From: CAYFZO01 sp964347615
GTDB lineage: Bacteria; Pseudomonadota; Gammaproteobacteria; Poriferisulfidales; Oxydemutatoraceae
Assembly: GCA_964347615.1 (NCBI GenBank)
Contig: CAYFZO010000002.1
Coordinates: 70,167-134,166 of the forward strand
Direction: 5' to 3'
Length of the DNA: 64,000 nt
Positions 56,214 to 64,000 of the stretch are shown one piece after another. The notes beneath the pieces were generated by a model that was given only the letters and a program-made list of their open reading frames with translations, had not been told where the DNA came from and searched no databases. A program made the translations under genes and the position numbers. The stretch's first letter is position 1. Each line of letters begins with the position of its first letter.

Positions 56214-56815
56214 GTCAGCTTCTCCTCTAACCACGCAACCGCGGCGCGGGTCAGCAACACCTTGTCAAAACGCAGCAGGTTCACCGGGTCAACGCCGCTC
56301 ACCGCGAGGACGCCGACCTGCGGCAGATTATTGCTCGCCAGATACAGGTTTTCGTCCGGTTCGACGTCAATCATCAGCACCGACTCAAGCGAGAGCGACT
56401 TCAGCGTCGCAACCAAGTCCCGGGTTTTCGGCGTCTTGGCTTCCAACTCGTCCACGACGATCAGGCAACCCCGACGGTTGAGCTCCGAAAGAATCGAACA
56501 CAAGGCCCCGCGGTACATCTTGCGGTTGACCTTTTGTGAAAAACTCCGGGGAGACGCGGCAAAGGCGCGTCCGCCGCCGCGCCAAATCGGGCTTCTGATC
56601 GTGCCTGCCCGCGCGCGGCCGGTGCCTTTCTGGCGCCACGGCTTACCGCCGCCGCCGGCAACCTGCGCGCGCGTCTTCTGGGCTTTGGAACCGCTGCGTG
56701 CGCCCGCCAGGAACGCGGTCACGACCTGGTGAACCAACGCTTCGTTGAACCCTCGGTCAAACACCGCGTCGCCCGCTTCAAACGTTCCGCCTTGCACCGT
56801 CTTCAACTGCATCAC
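56210..56815 (-). CDS. rplD: Ribosomal protein L4
   Basis: 201 residues, the E. coli length. AGARSGSKAQKTRAQVAGGG and WRQKGTGRARAGTIRSPIWR form the tunnel-lining loop. In enterics L4 also represses the S10 operon; no leader for this could be checked. Overlaps rplC by four bases. Confidence 0.98.
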   Translation of the reverse strand: MMQLKTVQGGTFEAGDAVFDRGFNEALVHQVVTAFLAGARSGSKAQKTRAQVAGGGGKPWRQKGTGRARAGTIRSPIWRGGGRAFAASPRSFSQKVNRKMYRGALCSILSELNRRGCLIVVDELEAKTPKTRDLVATLKSLSLESVLMIDVEPDENLYLASNNLPQVGVLAVSGVDPVNLLRFDKVLLTRAAVAWLEEKLT

Positions 56816-57765
56816 TTGCTCCGTTCTTCATCGTCGGGTGCGGCGTCCTGACCGGCGCCGGCAACTTCGGCCTTCGCCTCGGCGCTTTCCTCAGCGGAAG
56901 CCTCAGGCGACACCTCGGCTTGCGCCTCAGCGCTTTCCTCGGCAGGGGTCTCGGGTGACGCTTCGGCCTGCGCCCCTGTGCTTGCCCCTGTGCTTACGTC
57001 GGCGCTTTCCTCGGCGGAAGCCTCGGGCGACGCTTCGGCCTGCGCCCCTGTGCTTGCCCCTGTGCTTACGTCGGCACTTTCTTCGGCAGGGGTCTCGGGT
57101 GACGCTTCTTCTTCGGCCGGAGGCTCTTCGGGCGGCACCGCAACCAGGTGATGAACCAGCACTTCGCTGCCGGGGCTTCCGGGCAGCGAGCCTCTCAGCA
57201 GCAGCAGCTCGCGCGCTTCATCCACTTCAAACACCGTCAGGTTCCTGACGGTCACGCGCTTGTTGCCCATCTGCCCCGCCATCTTCTTGCCCTTGAACAC
57301 CTTGCCCGGCGTTTGGCACTGGCCGATCGAACCCGCCGACCGGTGCGACAGCGAGTTGCCGTGGGTTGCGTCCTGGCTCTTGAAGTTGTGACGTTTGATG
57401 ACGCCGGAAAATCCCTTGCCTTTACTGACGCCGACCACGTTGACCTTTTCCCCGGCGCTGAATGAAGTCACGCCGACCCGATCGCCGGGGTTTCTCAGCT
57501 CTTCTTCGGCGACGCGGAACTCACGCAACGAGCGCATCGCGCCGACGCCGGCTTTCCTGAAATGTCCGGTCATCGCCTTGTTCGCCCGCGACGGCTTGCA
57601 TTCACGCGCCGCAAGCTGCAAGGCGAGATAACCGTCGCCGTCGGGCGTCTTGACCTGCGTCACGCGGTTGGCCGGCGCGTGCACCACCGTTATCGGCACC
57701 GAAACGCCGGCGTCGGTGAACTTCCGGGTCATGCCCACTTTCCGTCCTATCAAACCAATCGGCAT
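56812..57765 (-). CDS. rplC: Ribosomal protein L3 with long acidic repetitive C-terminal extension
   Basis: 317 residues against about 209 usually. Residues 1-205 or so are ordinary L3: MPIGLIGRKVGMTRKFTDAG, HGNSLSHRSAGSIGQCQTPG (with the methylatable glutamine) and VFKGKKMAGQMGNKRVTVRN. From about residue 208 a Glu/Ala/Ser/Thr/Pro-rich tail of 110 residues follows, built of repeats containing ESADVSTGASTGAQAEASPE in two 24-residue units and two 16-residue variants. The DNA repeats have a 72-bp period. The frame stays open and overlaps rplD by four bases, so the tail belongs to the gene. Confidence 0.96.
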   Translation of the reverse strand: MPIGLIGRKVGMTRKFTDAGVSVPITVVHAPANRVTQVKTPDGDGYLALQLAARECKPSRANKAMTGHFRKAGVGAMRSLREFRVAEEELRNPGDRVGVTSFSAGEKVNVVGVSKGKGFSGVIKRHNFKSQDATHGNSLSHRSAGSIGQCQTPGKVFKGKKMAGQMGNKRVTVRNLTVFEVDEARELLLLRGSLPGSPGSEVLVHHLVAVPPEEPPAEEEASPETPAEESADVSTGASTGAQAEASPEASAEESADVSTGASTGAQAEASPETPAEESAEAQAEVSPEASAEESAEAKAEVAGAGQDAAPDDEERSK

Positions 57766-57775
57766 CGTCGTTTCC

Positions 57776-58102
57776 TCAGTTCAGCTTGATCTGGACGTCC
57801 ACGCCCGCGGCGAGGTCGAGCTTCATCAACGCGTCGGTGGTCTTCTCGGTCGGGTCGAGAATGTCTATCAGGCGCTTGTGGGTACGCATTTCGTATTGGT
57901 CTCGGGCGTCCTTGTCCACGTGCGGAGAAATCAGGATGGTGAATCTCTCGATCTTGGTCGGCAACGGAATCGGCCCCCTGACGCGAGCACCGGTGCGCCT
58001 CGCGGTGGCGACGATTTCACTCGCGGACTTATCGATCAACCTGTGATCGAAAGCCTTGAGATGGATGCGGATACGTTGTCCGCTTTGCACGTTCGCTGCC
58101 AT
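57776..58102 (-). CDS. rpsJ: Ribosomal protein S10
   Basis: 108 residues. RIRIHLKAFDHRLIDKSASE, GPIPLPTKIERFTILISPHV and DARDQYEMRTHKRLIDI are conserved. It also acts as NusE in antitermination. First gene of the S10 operon, 42 bp after tuf with no obvious terminator between. Confidence 0.98.
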   Translation of the reverse strand: MAANVQSGQRIRIHLKAFDHRLIDKSASEIVATARRTGARVRGPIPLPTKIERFTILISPHVDKDARDQYEMRTHKRLIDILDPTEKTTDALMKLDLAAGVDVQIKLN

Positions 58103-58144
58103 GATTCCGGTTCCCGTCCGCTCCTTCGTTTCCTTGAACGCCGC

Positions 58145-59335
58145 TTACTCGATGACCTTGGAGACGACGCCGGCGCCGACCGTGCGACCACCTTCGCGGA
58201 TCGCAAAACGAAGACCTTCTTCCATCGCTATCGGCGCAATCAACTCCACTTCCATCTTCACGTTGTCACCAGGCATCACCATCTCAACGTCCGCCGGAAG
58301 GATCACCGATCCCGTCACGTCCGTCGTGCGAAAGTAAAACTGCGGGCGATAGCCCTTGAAAAATGGCGTGTGACGGCCTCCCTCCTCTTTCGATAGAACG
58401 TAAACCTCCGCCTCGAACTTCGTGTGCGGCGTGATCGAACCCGGCTTGCACAACACCTGACCACGCTCCACCTCCTCACGCTTCGTTCCGCGCAACAACA
58501 CCCCCACGTTGTCGCCCGCGAGACCCTCGTCCAGAAGCTTGCGGAACATCTCCACTCCCGTGCACGTTGTCTTCGTCGTCTCACGGATCCCCACTATCTC
58601 TACCTCCTCGTTCACCTTCACCACGCCGCGCTCGATTCGACCCGTCACCACCGTGCCGCGACCCGAAATCGAAAACACGTCTTCTACCGGCATCAGAAAA
58701 TCCCCGTCTATCGCTCGCTCCGGCTCCGGAATGTAGGAGTCCATCTCCTCCACCAACTTCTTGATCGACTCGATACCCGTCTCCGATGCGTCGCCCTCCA
58801 ATGCCTTCAATGCCGAACCCGATATCACCGGCGTCTTGTCTCCCGGAAACTCGTAACTCGTCAGCAACTCCCTTACCTCCATCTCCACCAACTCCATCAA
58901 CTCCGCGTCGTCCACCATGTCCGTCTTGTTCAGATACACCACGATGTAAGGAACACCAACCTGACGTGCCAGCAAAATGTGCTCCCGCGTCTGAGGCATC
59001 GGCCCGTCCGCCGCACTTACCACCAAGATCGCACCGTCCATCTGTGCCGCTCCCGTGATCATGTTCTTCACGTAGTCGGCGTGTCCCGGACAGTCCACGT
59101 GCGCGTAGTGGCGCTGGTCGGATTCATACTCGACGTGGGCCGTCGCTATCGTGATCCCGCGCTCGCGCTCCTCCGGCGCGTTGTCTATGTCCTCATAAGC
59201 CTTCACCTCGCCGCCGCGGGACGCCGCCATCACCTTGGTCAATGCCGCCGTCAGCGTCGTCTTGCCGTGGTCGACGTGGCCGATCGTGCCCACGTTCACG
59301 TGCGGCTTCGTTCTTTCAAATTTTTCCTTGGACAT
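58145..59335 (-). CDS. tuf: Elongation factor Tu
   Basis: 396 residues. G1 GHVDHGKTT, G3 DCPGHADYVKNM, G4 NKTDMVDD (Thr where E. coli has Cys), the switch I region GITIATAHVEYES, and the C-terminal beta domains ending GRTVGAGVVSKVIE. It delivers aminoacyl-tRNA. Last gene of the str operon arrangement, 9 bp after fusA. Confidence 0.99.
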   Translation of the reverse strand: MSKEKFERTKPHVNVGTIGHVDHGKTTLTAALTKVMAASRGGEVKAYEDIDNAPEERERGITIATAHVEYESDQRHYAHVDCPGHADYVKNMITGAAQMDGAILVVSAADGPMPQTREHILLARQVGVPYIVVYLNKTDMVDDAELMELVEMEVRELLTSYEFPGDKTPVISGSALKALEGDASETGIESIKKLVEEMDSYIPEPERAIDGDFLMPVEDVFSISGRGTVVTGRIERGVVKVNEEVEIVGIRETTKTTCTGVEMFRKLLDEGLAGDNVGVLLRGTKREEVERGQVLCKPGSITPHTKFEAEVYVLSKEEGGRHTPFFKGYRPQFYFRTTDVTGSVILPADVEMVMPGDNVKMEVELIAPIAMEEGLRFAIREGGRTVGAGVVSKVIE

Positions 59336-59344
59336 GGTGACCTC

Positions 59345-61456
59345 CTACTTGCCGCCTTCGCTGCGACTTTTGATGACTTCTTCGGCGATGTTGTTCGGCG
59401 CCTCTGAATACTGCAAAAACTCCATCGTGTAAGTCGCACGTCCCTGGGTCGCGGAACGCAAATCGGTAGCGTAGCCGAACATCTCTTTCAGCGGCACTTC
59501 GGCGCTGATGACCTTGCCCATCGGCGAACCTTCCATGCTGCCGACGATGCCGCGGCGGCGGTTGAGGTCGCCGACGACGTCGCCCATGTACTCCTCGGGT
59601 GTCACGACCTCGACTTTCATCACCGGTTCGAGCAACGCCGGCGACGCTTGGAGCACCCCTTTCTTGAAACACTGCGAACCGGCGACCTTGAACGCCACTT
59701 CCGACGAATCCACTTCGTGATACGAACCGTCGTAGAGGGTGACCCTGACGTCCATGACCGGATAGCCGGCAAGGATGCCGTTTTGCATCTGCTCGCGGAC
59801 GCCCTTGTCCACCGCCGGGATGTATTCCTTCGGAATGACGCCACCGACGATCTTGTTGACGAACTCGTAGCCTTCGCCGCGTTCAAGCGGTTCGATCTTG
59901 AGCCACACGTGACCATATTGACCGCGCCCGCCGGTCTGACGGATGAACTTGCCTTCCTGCTCGATCGGTTTCCTGACCGTCTCCCGGTACGCGACCTGCG
60001 GTGCACCGACGTTCGCGTCGATGCTGAACTCGCGCTTGAGGCGGTCAACGATGATCTCGAGGTGCAGCTCGCCCATGCCCGAAATGATGGTCTGCCCCGA
60101 CTCTTCGTCGGTCTTAACGCGGAAAGACGGGTCTTCCTGAGCGAGCTTCTGCAGAGCCAAGCCCATCTTTTCCTGATCGACCTTGGTCTTCGGCTCGACC
60201 GCGACCGCAATCACCGGATCGGGAAACTCCATGCGCTCGAGAACGATCGGGCTGTCCAAGGCACACAGCGTCTCGCCGGTGGTTACATTCTTGAGGCCGA
60301 CGGCGGCGGCGATGTCGCCGGCGCGCACTTCCTTGATGTCTTCGCGCGAGTTCGAGTGCATCTGCAGGATGCGCCCGACGCGCTCCTTGTTGGACTTGTT
60401 CGGGTTGAGCACGCTGTCGCCCGAGTTCAACACCCCCGAATAGACGCGGAAGAAAGTCAGCGAGCCGACAAACGGGTCGGAAGCGATCTTGAACGCCAGC
60501 GCGGCAAAGTCGGCTTTGTCGGAAGCTTCACGCTGCGGCGGCTTGTCTTCGCCGTTCGCCGCGACGCCCCGCACCGGCGGCACGTCGGTCGGCGACGGCA
60601 GATACCGCACCACCGCGTCGAGCAAGGCTTGCACGCCCTTGTTCTTGAACGCCGAACCGCACAAGACCGGCACGATTTCGTTCGCCAAAGTACGCATCCT
60701 CAACCCCTGATGGATTTCCTCCTCGGACAGGTCGCCGTTCTCCAGGTACTTGTCCATCAGCGTCTCGTTGGCTTCCGCCGCCGCCTCGACCATCTGCTCC
60801 CGCATCTTGCGGCATTCATCCTGCACGTCGCCGGGGATCTCCTTGAGCTCGAACGTTGCGCCCATGTCCTTTTCGCCCCAACGCACCGCTTTCATCCTGA
60901 CCAAGTCAACGACGCCGGCGAAGTTCTCCTCGCTGCCGATCGGCAGTTGCACCGGAACCGGGTTGGCTCCCAACCGGGTTTTGACCTGATCGACGACGCG
61001 CGTGAAGTTTGCGCTCGCGCGGTCCATCTTGTTGACGAAAGCGATCCTCGGCACCTGGTAACGTTCGGCCTGGCGCCACACGGTCTCGGACTGCGGCTCG
61101 ACGCCGCCGACCGCACAAAACACCGCGACCGCGCCGTCGAGCACCCGCAACGAACGTTCGACCTCGATCGTGAAGTCCACGTGCCCGGGGGTGTCGATGA
61201 TGTTGATGCGGTGCTCGTCAAAATCCTGGCCCATGCCCCGCCAGAAGCAGGTGGTCGCCGCCGACGTGATCGTGATGCCGCGCTCCTGTTCCTGCTCCAT
61301 CCAGTCCATGACCGCGGCGCCGTCGTGGACTTCGCCGATCTTGTGCGAGATACCCGTGTAAAACAGCACCCGCTCGGTCGTCGTCGTCTTGCCGGCGTCA
61401 ATGTGCGCCATGATGCCGATGTTCCGGTAACGTTCGATGGGAACTTCGCGCGGCAC
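59345..61456 (-). CDS. fusA: Elongation factor G
   Basis: 703 residues. G1 AHIDAGKTTTTERVLFYTG, G3 DTPGHVDFTIEVERS, G4 NKMDRASANF, domain IV GGVIPKEYIPAVDKGVREQM, and domain V with RRRGIVGSMEGSPMGKVISA. Catalyses translocation. Lies between rpsG and tuf. Confidence 0.99.
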   Translation of the reverse strand: MPREVPIERYRNIGIMAHIDAGKTTTTERVLFYTGISHKIGEVHDGAAVMDWMEQEQERGITITSAATTCFWRGMGQDFDEHRINIIDTPGHVDFTIEVERSLRVLDGAVAVFCAVGGVEPQSETVWRQAERYQVPRIAFVNKMDRASANFTRVVDQVKTRLGANPVPVQLPIGSEENFAGVVDLVRMKAVRWGEKDMGATFELKEIPGDVQDECRKMREQMVEAAAEANETLMDKYLENGDLSEEEIHQGLRMRTLANEIVPVLCGSAFKNKGVQALLDAVVRYLPSPTDVPPVRGVAANGEDKPPQREASDKADFAALAFKIASDPFVGSLTFFRVYSGVLNSGDSVLNPNKSNKERVGRILQMHSNSREDIKEVRAGDIAAAVGLKNVTTGETLCALDSPIVLERMEFPDPVIAVAVEPKTKVDQEKMGLALQKLAQEDPSFRVKTDEESGQTIISGMGELHLEIIVDRLKREFSIDANVGAPQVAYRETVRKPIEQEGKFIRQTGGRGQYGHVWLKIEPLERGEGYEFVNKIVGGVIPKEYIPAVDKGVREQMQNGILAGYPVMDVRVTLYDGSYHEVDSSEVAFKVAGSQCFKKGVLQASPALLEPVMKVEVVTPEEYMGDVVGDLNRRRGIVGSMEGSPMGKVISAEVPLKEMFGYATDLRSATQGRATYTMEFLQYSEAPNNIAEEVIKSRSEGGK

Positions 61457-61477
61457 GTCTCTTCTCCTGCAGGCTGC

Positions 61478-61954
61478 TTACCAGCGGTAATGTGAGAAAG
61501 CCTTGTTGGCTTCGGCCATTTTGCTCACGTCTTCGCGCCGTTTGACCGCCGCGCCTTTGTGCTCGACCGCGTCCATCAACTCGTTGGCCAGCTTGTCGCC
61601 CATCGAATGCGCGCGGCGCTTGCGCGCGGCCTCGATAATCCAACGCATCGCAAGCGTCATCTGCCGCGCCGGTCTGACTTCAACCGGCACTTGATAGGTC
61701 GCGCCGCCGACGCGCCGCGATTTGACTTCGACCCGCGGCTTGACGTTCTCGAGCGCGAGCTTGAAGACCTCGATGACCCTTTCGGTGCTCCTCTCTTTTT
61801 CCCTTATGCGTTCGAGCGCGCCGTAGACGACCCGCTCGGCGATGGATTTCTTGCCGCGCTTCATCACGATGTTGATGAACTTCGCGACCACCACGTCGCG
61901 GTATTTGGGATCGGGGAGGATCTCGCGCTTGGGAACTTCTCGACGGCGGGACAC
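61478..61954 (-). CDS. rpsG: Ribosomal protein S7
   Basis: 158 residues. MSRRREVPKREILPDPKYRD, GATYQVPVEVRPARQMTLAM and the C-terminal MAEANKAFSHYRW are conserved. Head-domain organiser and, in enterics, repressor of the str operon. Confidence 0.98.
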   Translation of the reverse strand: MSRRREVPKREILPDPKYRDVVVAKFINIVMKRGKKSIAERVVYGALERIREKERSTERVIEVFKLALENVKPRVEVKSRRVGGATYQVPVEVRPARQMTLAMRWIIEAARKRRAHSMGDKLANELMDAVEHKGAAVKRREDVSKMAEANKAFSHYRW

Positions 61955-61969
61955 GGCGGCTTCTCCGGT

Positions 61970-62344
61970 TTAGGCTCCGGCGCGCTTGGTGCCGTACTTT
62001 GAACGGCCCTGCTTGCGGTCGGTGACGCCCTGCGTGTCGAGACTGCCGCGCACCGTGTGATAACGCACCCCCGGCAAGTCCTTGACGCGACCGCCGCGGA
62101 TTAAAACGACTGAATGTTCTTGGAGGTTGTGGCCTTCGCCGCCGATGTAAGCCGTAACTTCGTAACTGTTGGTTAACCGCACCCGGGCGACTTTACGCAA
62201 GGCTGAATTCGGTTTCTTCGGAGTGGTCGTGTAGACGCGAGTACAGACTCCCCGCTTTTGCGGGCAGGACTCGAGCGCCGGTACGTTGCTCTTGGCCGTT
62301 TTGCGCTTTCTCGGTTTGCGCACCAATTGATTGATTGTCGTCAT
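61970..62344 (-). CDS. rpsL: Ribosomal protein S12
   Basis: 124 residues, standard length. TTPKKPNSALRKVARVRLTN and GGRVKDLPGVRYHTVRG contain the streptomycin-contact lysines, both wild-type in form, so no resistance change is seen. First gene of the superoperon; its promoter must lie at about 62350-62600. Confidence 0.99.
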   Translation of the reverse strand: MTTINQLVRKPRKRKTAKSNVPALESCPQKRGVCTRVYTTTPKKPNSALRKVARVRLTNSYEVTAYIGGEGHNLQEHSVVLIRGGRVKDLPGVRYHTVRGSLDTQGVTDRKQGRSKYGTKRAGA

Positions 62345-62385
62345 GCGATTTCAGCCGCATCGTTCATTCCGCTCGTTAAGACAAG

Positions 62386-62425
62386 GAAACCCGGGCCCCG
62401 GGGCGGCCCCGGAACGCCGGGTTTC
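62386..62425. terminator. Large GC-rich hairpin between rpsL and the surface-protein gene
   Basis: Outer stem GAAACCCGG (62386-62394) / CCGGGTTTC (62417-62425) with an inner CCGGGGcggCCCCGG arm. It would terminate the surface-protein gene read from the right, but no long T-run follows, so an attenuator or boundary hairpin is possible. Confidence 0.5.
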
Positions 62426-62687
62426 AGGTAGCCCGCCATTATAGGGAAAGCACCGCGTCCCCGTCAATCGGCACAGGGCGCACTCCGATCTCGTCCCCCT
62501 CGCCTTTCCCGCGTTGCGCCCGAGGTGGACCCCGAGGTGGACATAGGGGTGGACGTGGCGTAGACGCGGAGGGCGGGCAGGGGGCATGGGACGGAACAGC
62601 GGCAAGACCACCCAAACCCCAAGAAGATAAACCAAGGGCAAACCGGGGGAGACAAACCGAGGCCAAACCCCGCCACAGGTCGAGAGG
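62426..62687. other. Spacer upstream of rpsL
   Basis: No supported gene. It contains three imperfect GTCCACCTCGGG-like direct repeats (minus-strand sense, about 62518-62555). The str operon promoter should be in or near this stretch, but no clear -35/-10 pair was found. Confidence 0.4.
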
Positions 62688-64000
62688 CTACTCCAGTGCG
62701 CCTTCCAGGAACACCCTGATTCTCAACCTCGTGCCGTCCGACGGCGGTCTCTCCGTAACCTCAGACTCGGTCGCGACGCCAAGCGACGGCGCCTCACCGA
62801 CAACGCCGACGTTTTCACCTTCGCTCGGCACGGACACTCTTACTCCGTCGACCGAATCCAGTCCCGATCTCAACGCCTCAACCCGAACCTGGATTCTTTG
62901 ACTCATGGCGGTCAGAATCAATTCATTCCCCCCGCCCAAAACCAAGCCGTCGGCAACGACCAACGTCACCGTCACCCGCTCGTCCCCTACAAGCGTCGGA
63001 GACGTCGCCACCGTGATGTCGGTTGACTCTCCCTCCACGATCGTAATCATCTCCACCGCTTGACCCGCGTGGTCCAAAAGCAACAACTCCACGCCGCGTA
63101 CCACCTCAACCGTCAAGGACATGAACGATACTTCCGCGTTCCCGATCGAAGTACCTGACCTCTCCAGCGCCACAACCTCCGTCGAAACCGCACCGGGGTT
63201 CGCGGTCACCTCCACGTCCACCGTCCCCATTCCCGAATTCAACGTCGCATCAGAGGGAACCACAGCAGGGTTACCGCTGGCGCCCGAAGTCAATTCCAGC
63301 ACCAACCGCTCATCTCCTTCCAACTCAGGCGCGACACTCAGCGAGACTTCCGTCGAGGCCGTCTCAGCCGCCGCGCCGCCGCGAACCAGCCTCACCATGC
63401 TCGGCTCGAACGAAACCGTCAGTTCGCGCGCCGACACCGTCACCCGCAAGGAACGCGGCCCGCCGACCAACTCCGCGCCGCTCAACGCCGACACCACCAG
63501 GTTCCCGGATTCCGCGCGGCGCGCCGCCCTCACCCGCACCGTCGCCGACTGCATCGTCTCGGTCAGCGTCACGCGCGACGGGGTCACTTCCAGCTCCTCG
63601 TCGTCCACCGAGACCTCGAGCACTATCGCCTGATCTGCGGTCAGCGAGTAATCCGCCAGACTCAACGCCACCGGCGCTTCGCCGCCCGACAACAGCCGCA
63701 ATTCAGCGGCGGGAGAGAACGCCACCGCCACCTGCGGGGTCGTCGCTTGCAAACTTAAACTCGGCGGCAAACTCGGCAACGGCCTCAAAGCCCGAACGCC
63801 CGAGGTCGGGATCACGTCCACCTCCACCGACGCCATCGAGCCGATCGCCGCCGTCGCTGCCACCGTTACCGTCTGTGACGACTTGCCCGCGTCAAACGCG
63901 ACTTCGTGCCGTGTGCTTTCGTCACCGAAAGTGAACCCCTGGGCGAAACCTTGGTCTGAAATCACCAGCGTCACCGTCGTCCTGCGATCCGCAACCAACG
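62688..64000 (-). CDS. Large repetitive, probably secreted or surface protein (C-terminal part only)
   Basis: About 436 residues visible, running off the window edge toward its N-terminus. Composed of tandem 90-110-residue beta-rich modules with recurring patterns such as VTVTLVVADGL, GDERLVLELTSG and SATVRVRAARR, very rich in Val/Glu/Ser/Thr and without cysteine. This resembles bacterial Ig-like or Calx-beta-like repeats of adhesins. No sortase motif, autotransporter barrel or transmembrane anchor occurs at the C-terminus (ending VFLEGALE), so the export route is unclear. Confidence 0.65.
   Translation of the reverse strand, partial: LVADRRTTVTLVISDQGFAQGFTFGDESTRHEVAFDAGKSSQTVTVAATAAIGSMASVEVDVIPTSGVRALRPLPSLPPSLSLQATTPQVAVAFSPAAELRLLSGGEAPVALSLADYSLTADQAIVLEVSVDDEELEVTPSRVTLTETMQSATVRVRAARRAESGNLVVSALSGAELVGGPRSLRVTVSARELTVSFEPSMVRLVRGGAAAETASTEVSLSVAPELEGDERLVLELTSGASGNPAVVPSDATLNSGMGTVDVEVTANPGAVSTEVVALERSGTSIGNAEVSFMSLTVEVVRGVELLLLDHAGQAVEMITIVEGESTDITVATSPTLVGDERVTVTLVVADGLVLGGGNELILTAMSQRIQVRVEALRSGLDSVDGVRVSVPSEGENVGVVGEAPSLGVATESEVTERPPSDGTRLRIRVFLEGALE

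Overview
The window is a high-GC bacterial chromosome segment, most likely from a gammaproteobacterium that is not a well-known model species. The evidence is an uninterrupted str-S10-spc-alpha ribosomal superoperon in proteobacterial order, the uvrA / MFS / ssb neighbourhood, TonB-dependent uptake, a phosphate-selective porin with Pho boxes, and a WbpV-WbpL-WbpM type O-antigen module. Nearly all genes are on the minus strand. No rRNA, tRNA or CRISPR array was seen.

Layout. 1-3.5 kb: 5' part of miaB and a Fur-box-controlled siderophore-type receptor. 3.9-6.9 kb: nucleotide-sugar 4,6-dehydratase (WbpM/PglF type) and its undecaprenyl-phosphate sugar-1-phosphate transferase (WbpL/WecA type). 6.9-26.4 kb: a roughly 19.5-kb accessory region, partly AT-rich, holding a zeta-type kinase, two small plus-strand genes, an orphan AAA ATPase, a type I restriction system whose hsdR is separated by about 7.5 kb from hsdM-(winged helix)-hsdS, an ATPase plus subtilisin-like protease pair matching the IetAS antiphage system, antitoxin remnants (a frameshifted VapB-like gene and a DUF2281-like fragment), a DprA/SLOG-fold protein near an AT-rich five-TM membrane protein, and a Dam-type methylase. 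26.4-28.4 kb: the WbpV-like 4-reductase and GalE. In transcription order galE, wbpV-like, wbpL-like and wbpM-like would form one cluster if the accessory region were removed, so it looks like an insertion into an O-antigen locus.

28.5-34.8 kb: ssb, an MFS transporter and divergent uvrA. 34.8-37.5 kb: a phosphate porin and pstS, divergent, each preceded by a Pho-box-like repeat. 37.8-43.7 kb: a secreted DUF3616 protein convergent with an RND efflux pump and its fusion protein. Three gene ends in this part (MFS, uvrA with porin, DUF3616 with RND) carry decaying tandem copies of their 3' ends. 43.8-44.1 kb: a TnpB remnant. 44.2-62.3 kb: rplQ to rpsL, with rplC carrying a long acidic repetitive C-terminal extension. 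62.7 kb to the end: the C-terminal part of a large repetitive, probably surface or secreted protein.

Functional themes: cell-envelope sugar synthesis, phosphate and metal uptake, DNA repair, translation, and a layered phage-defence island that appears to have been assembled by nested insertion and partial decay.
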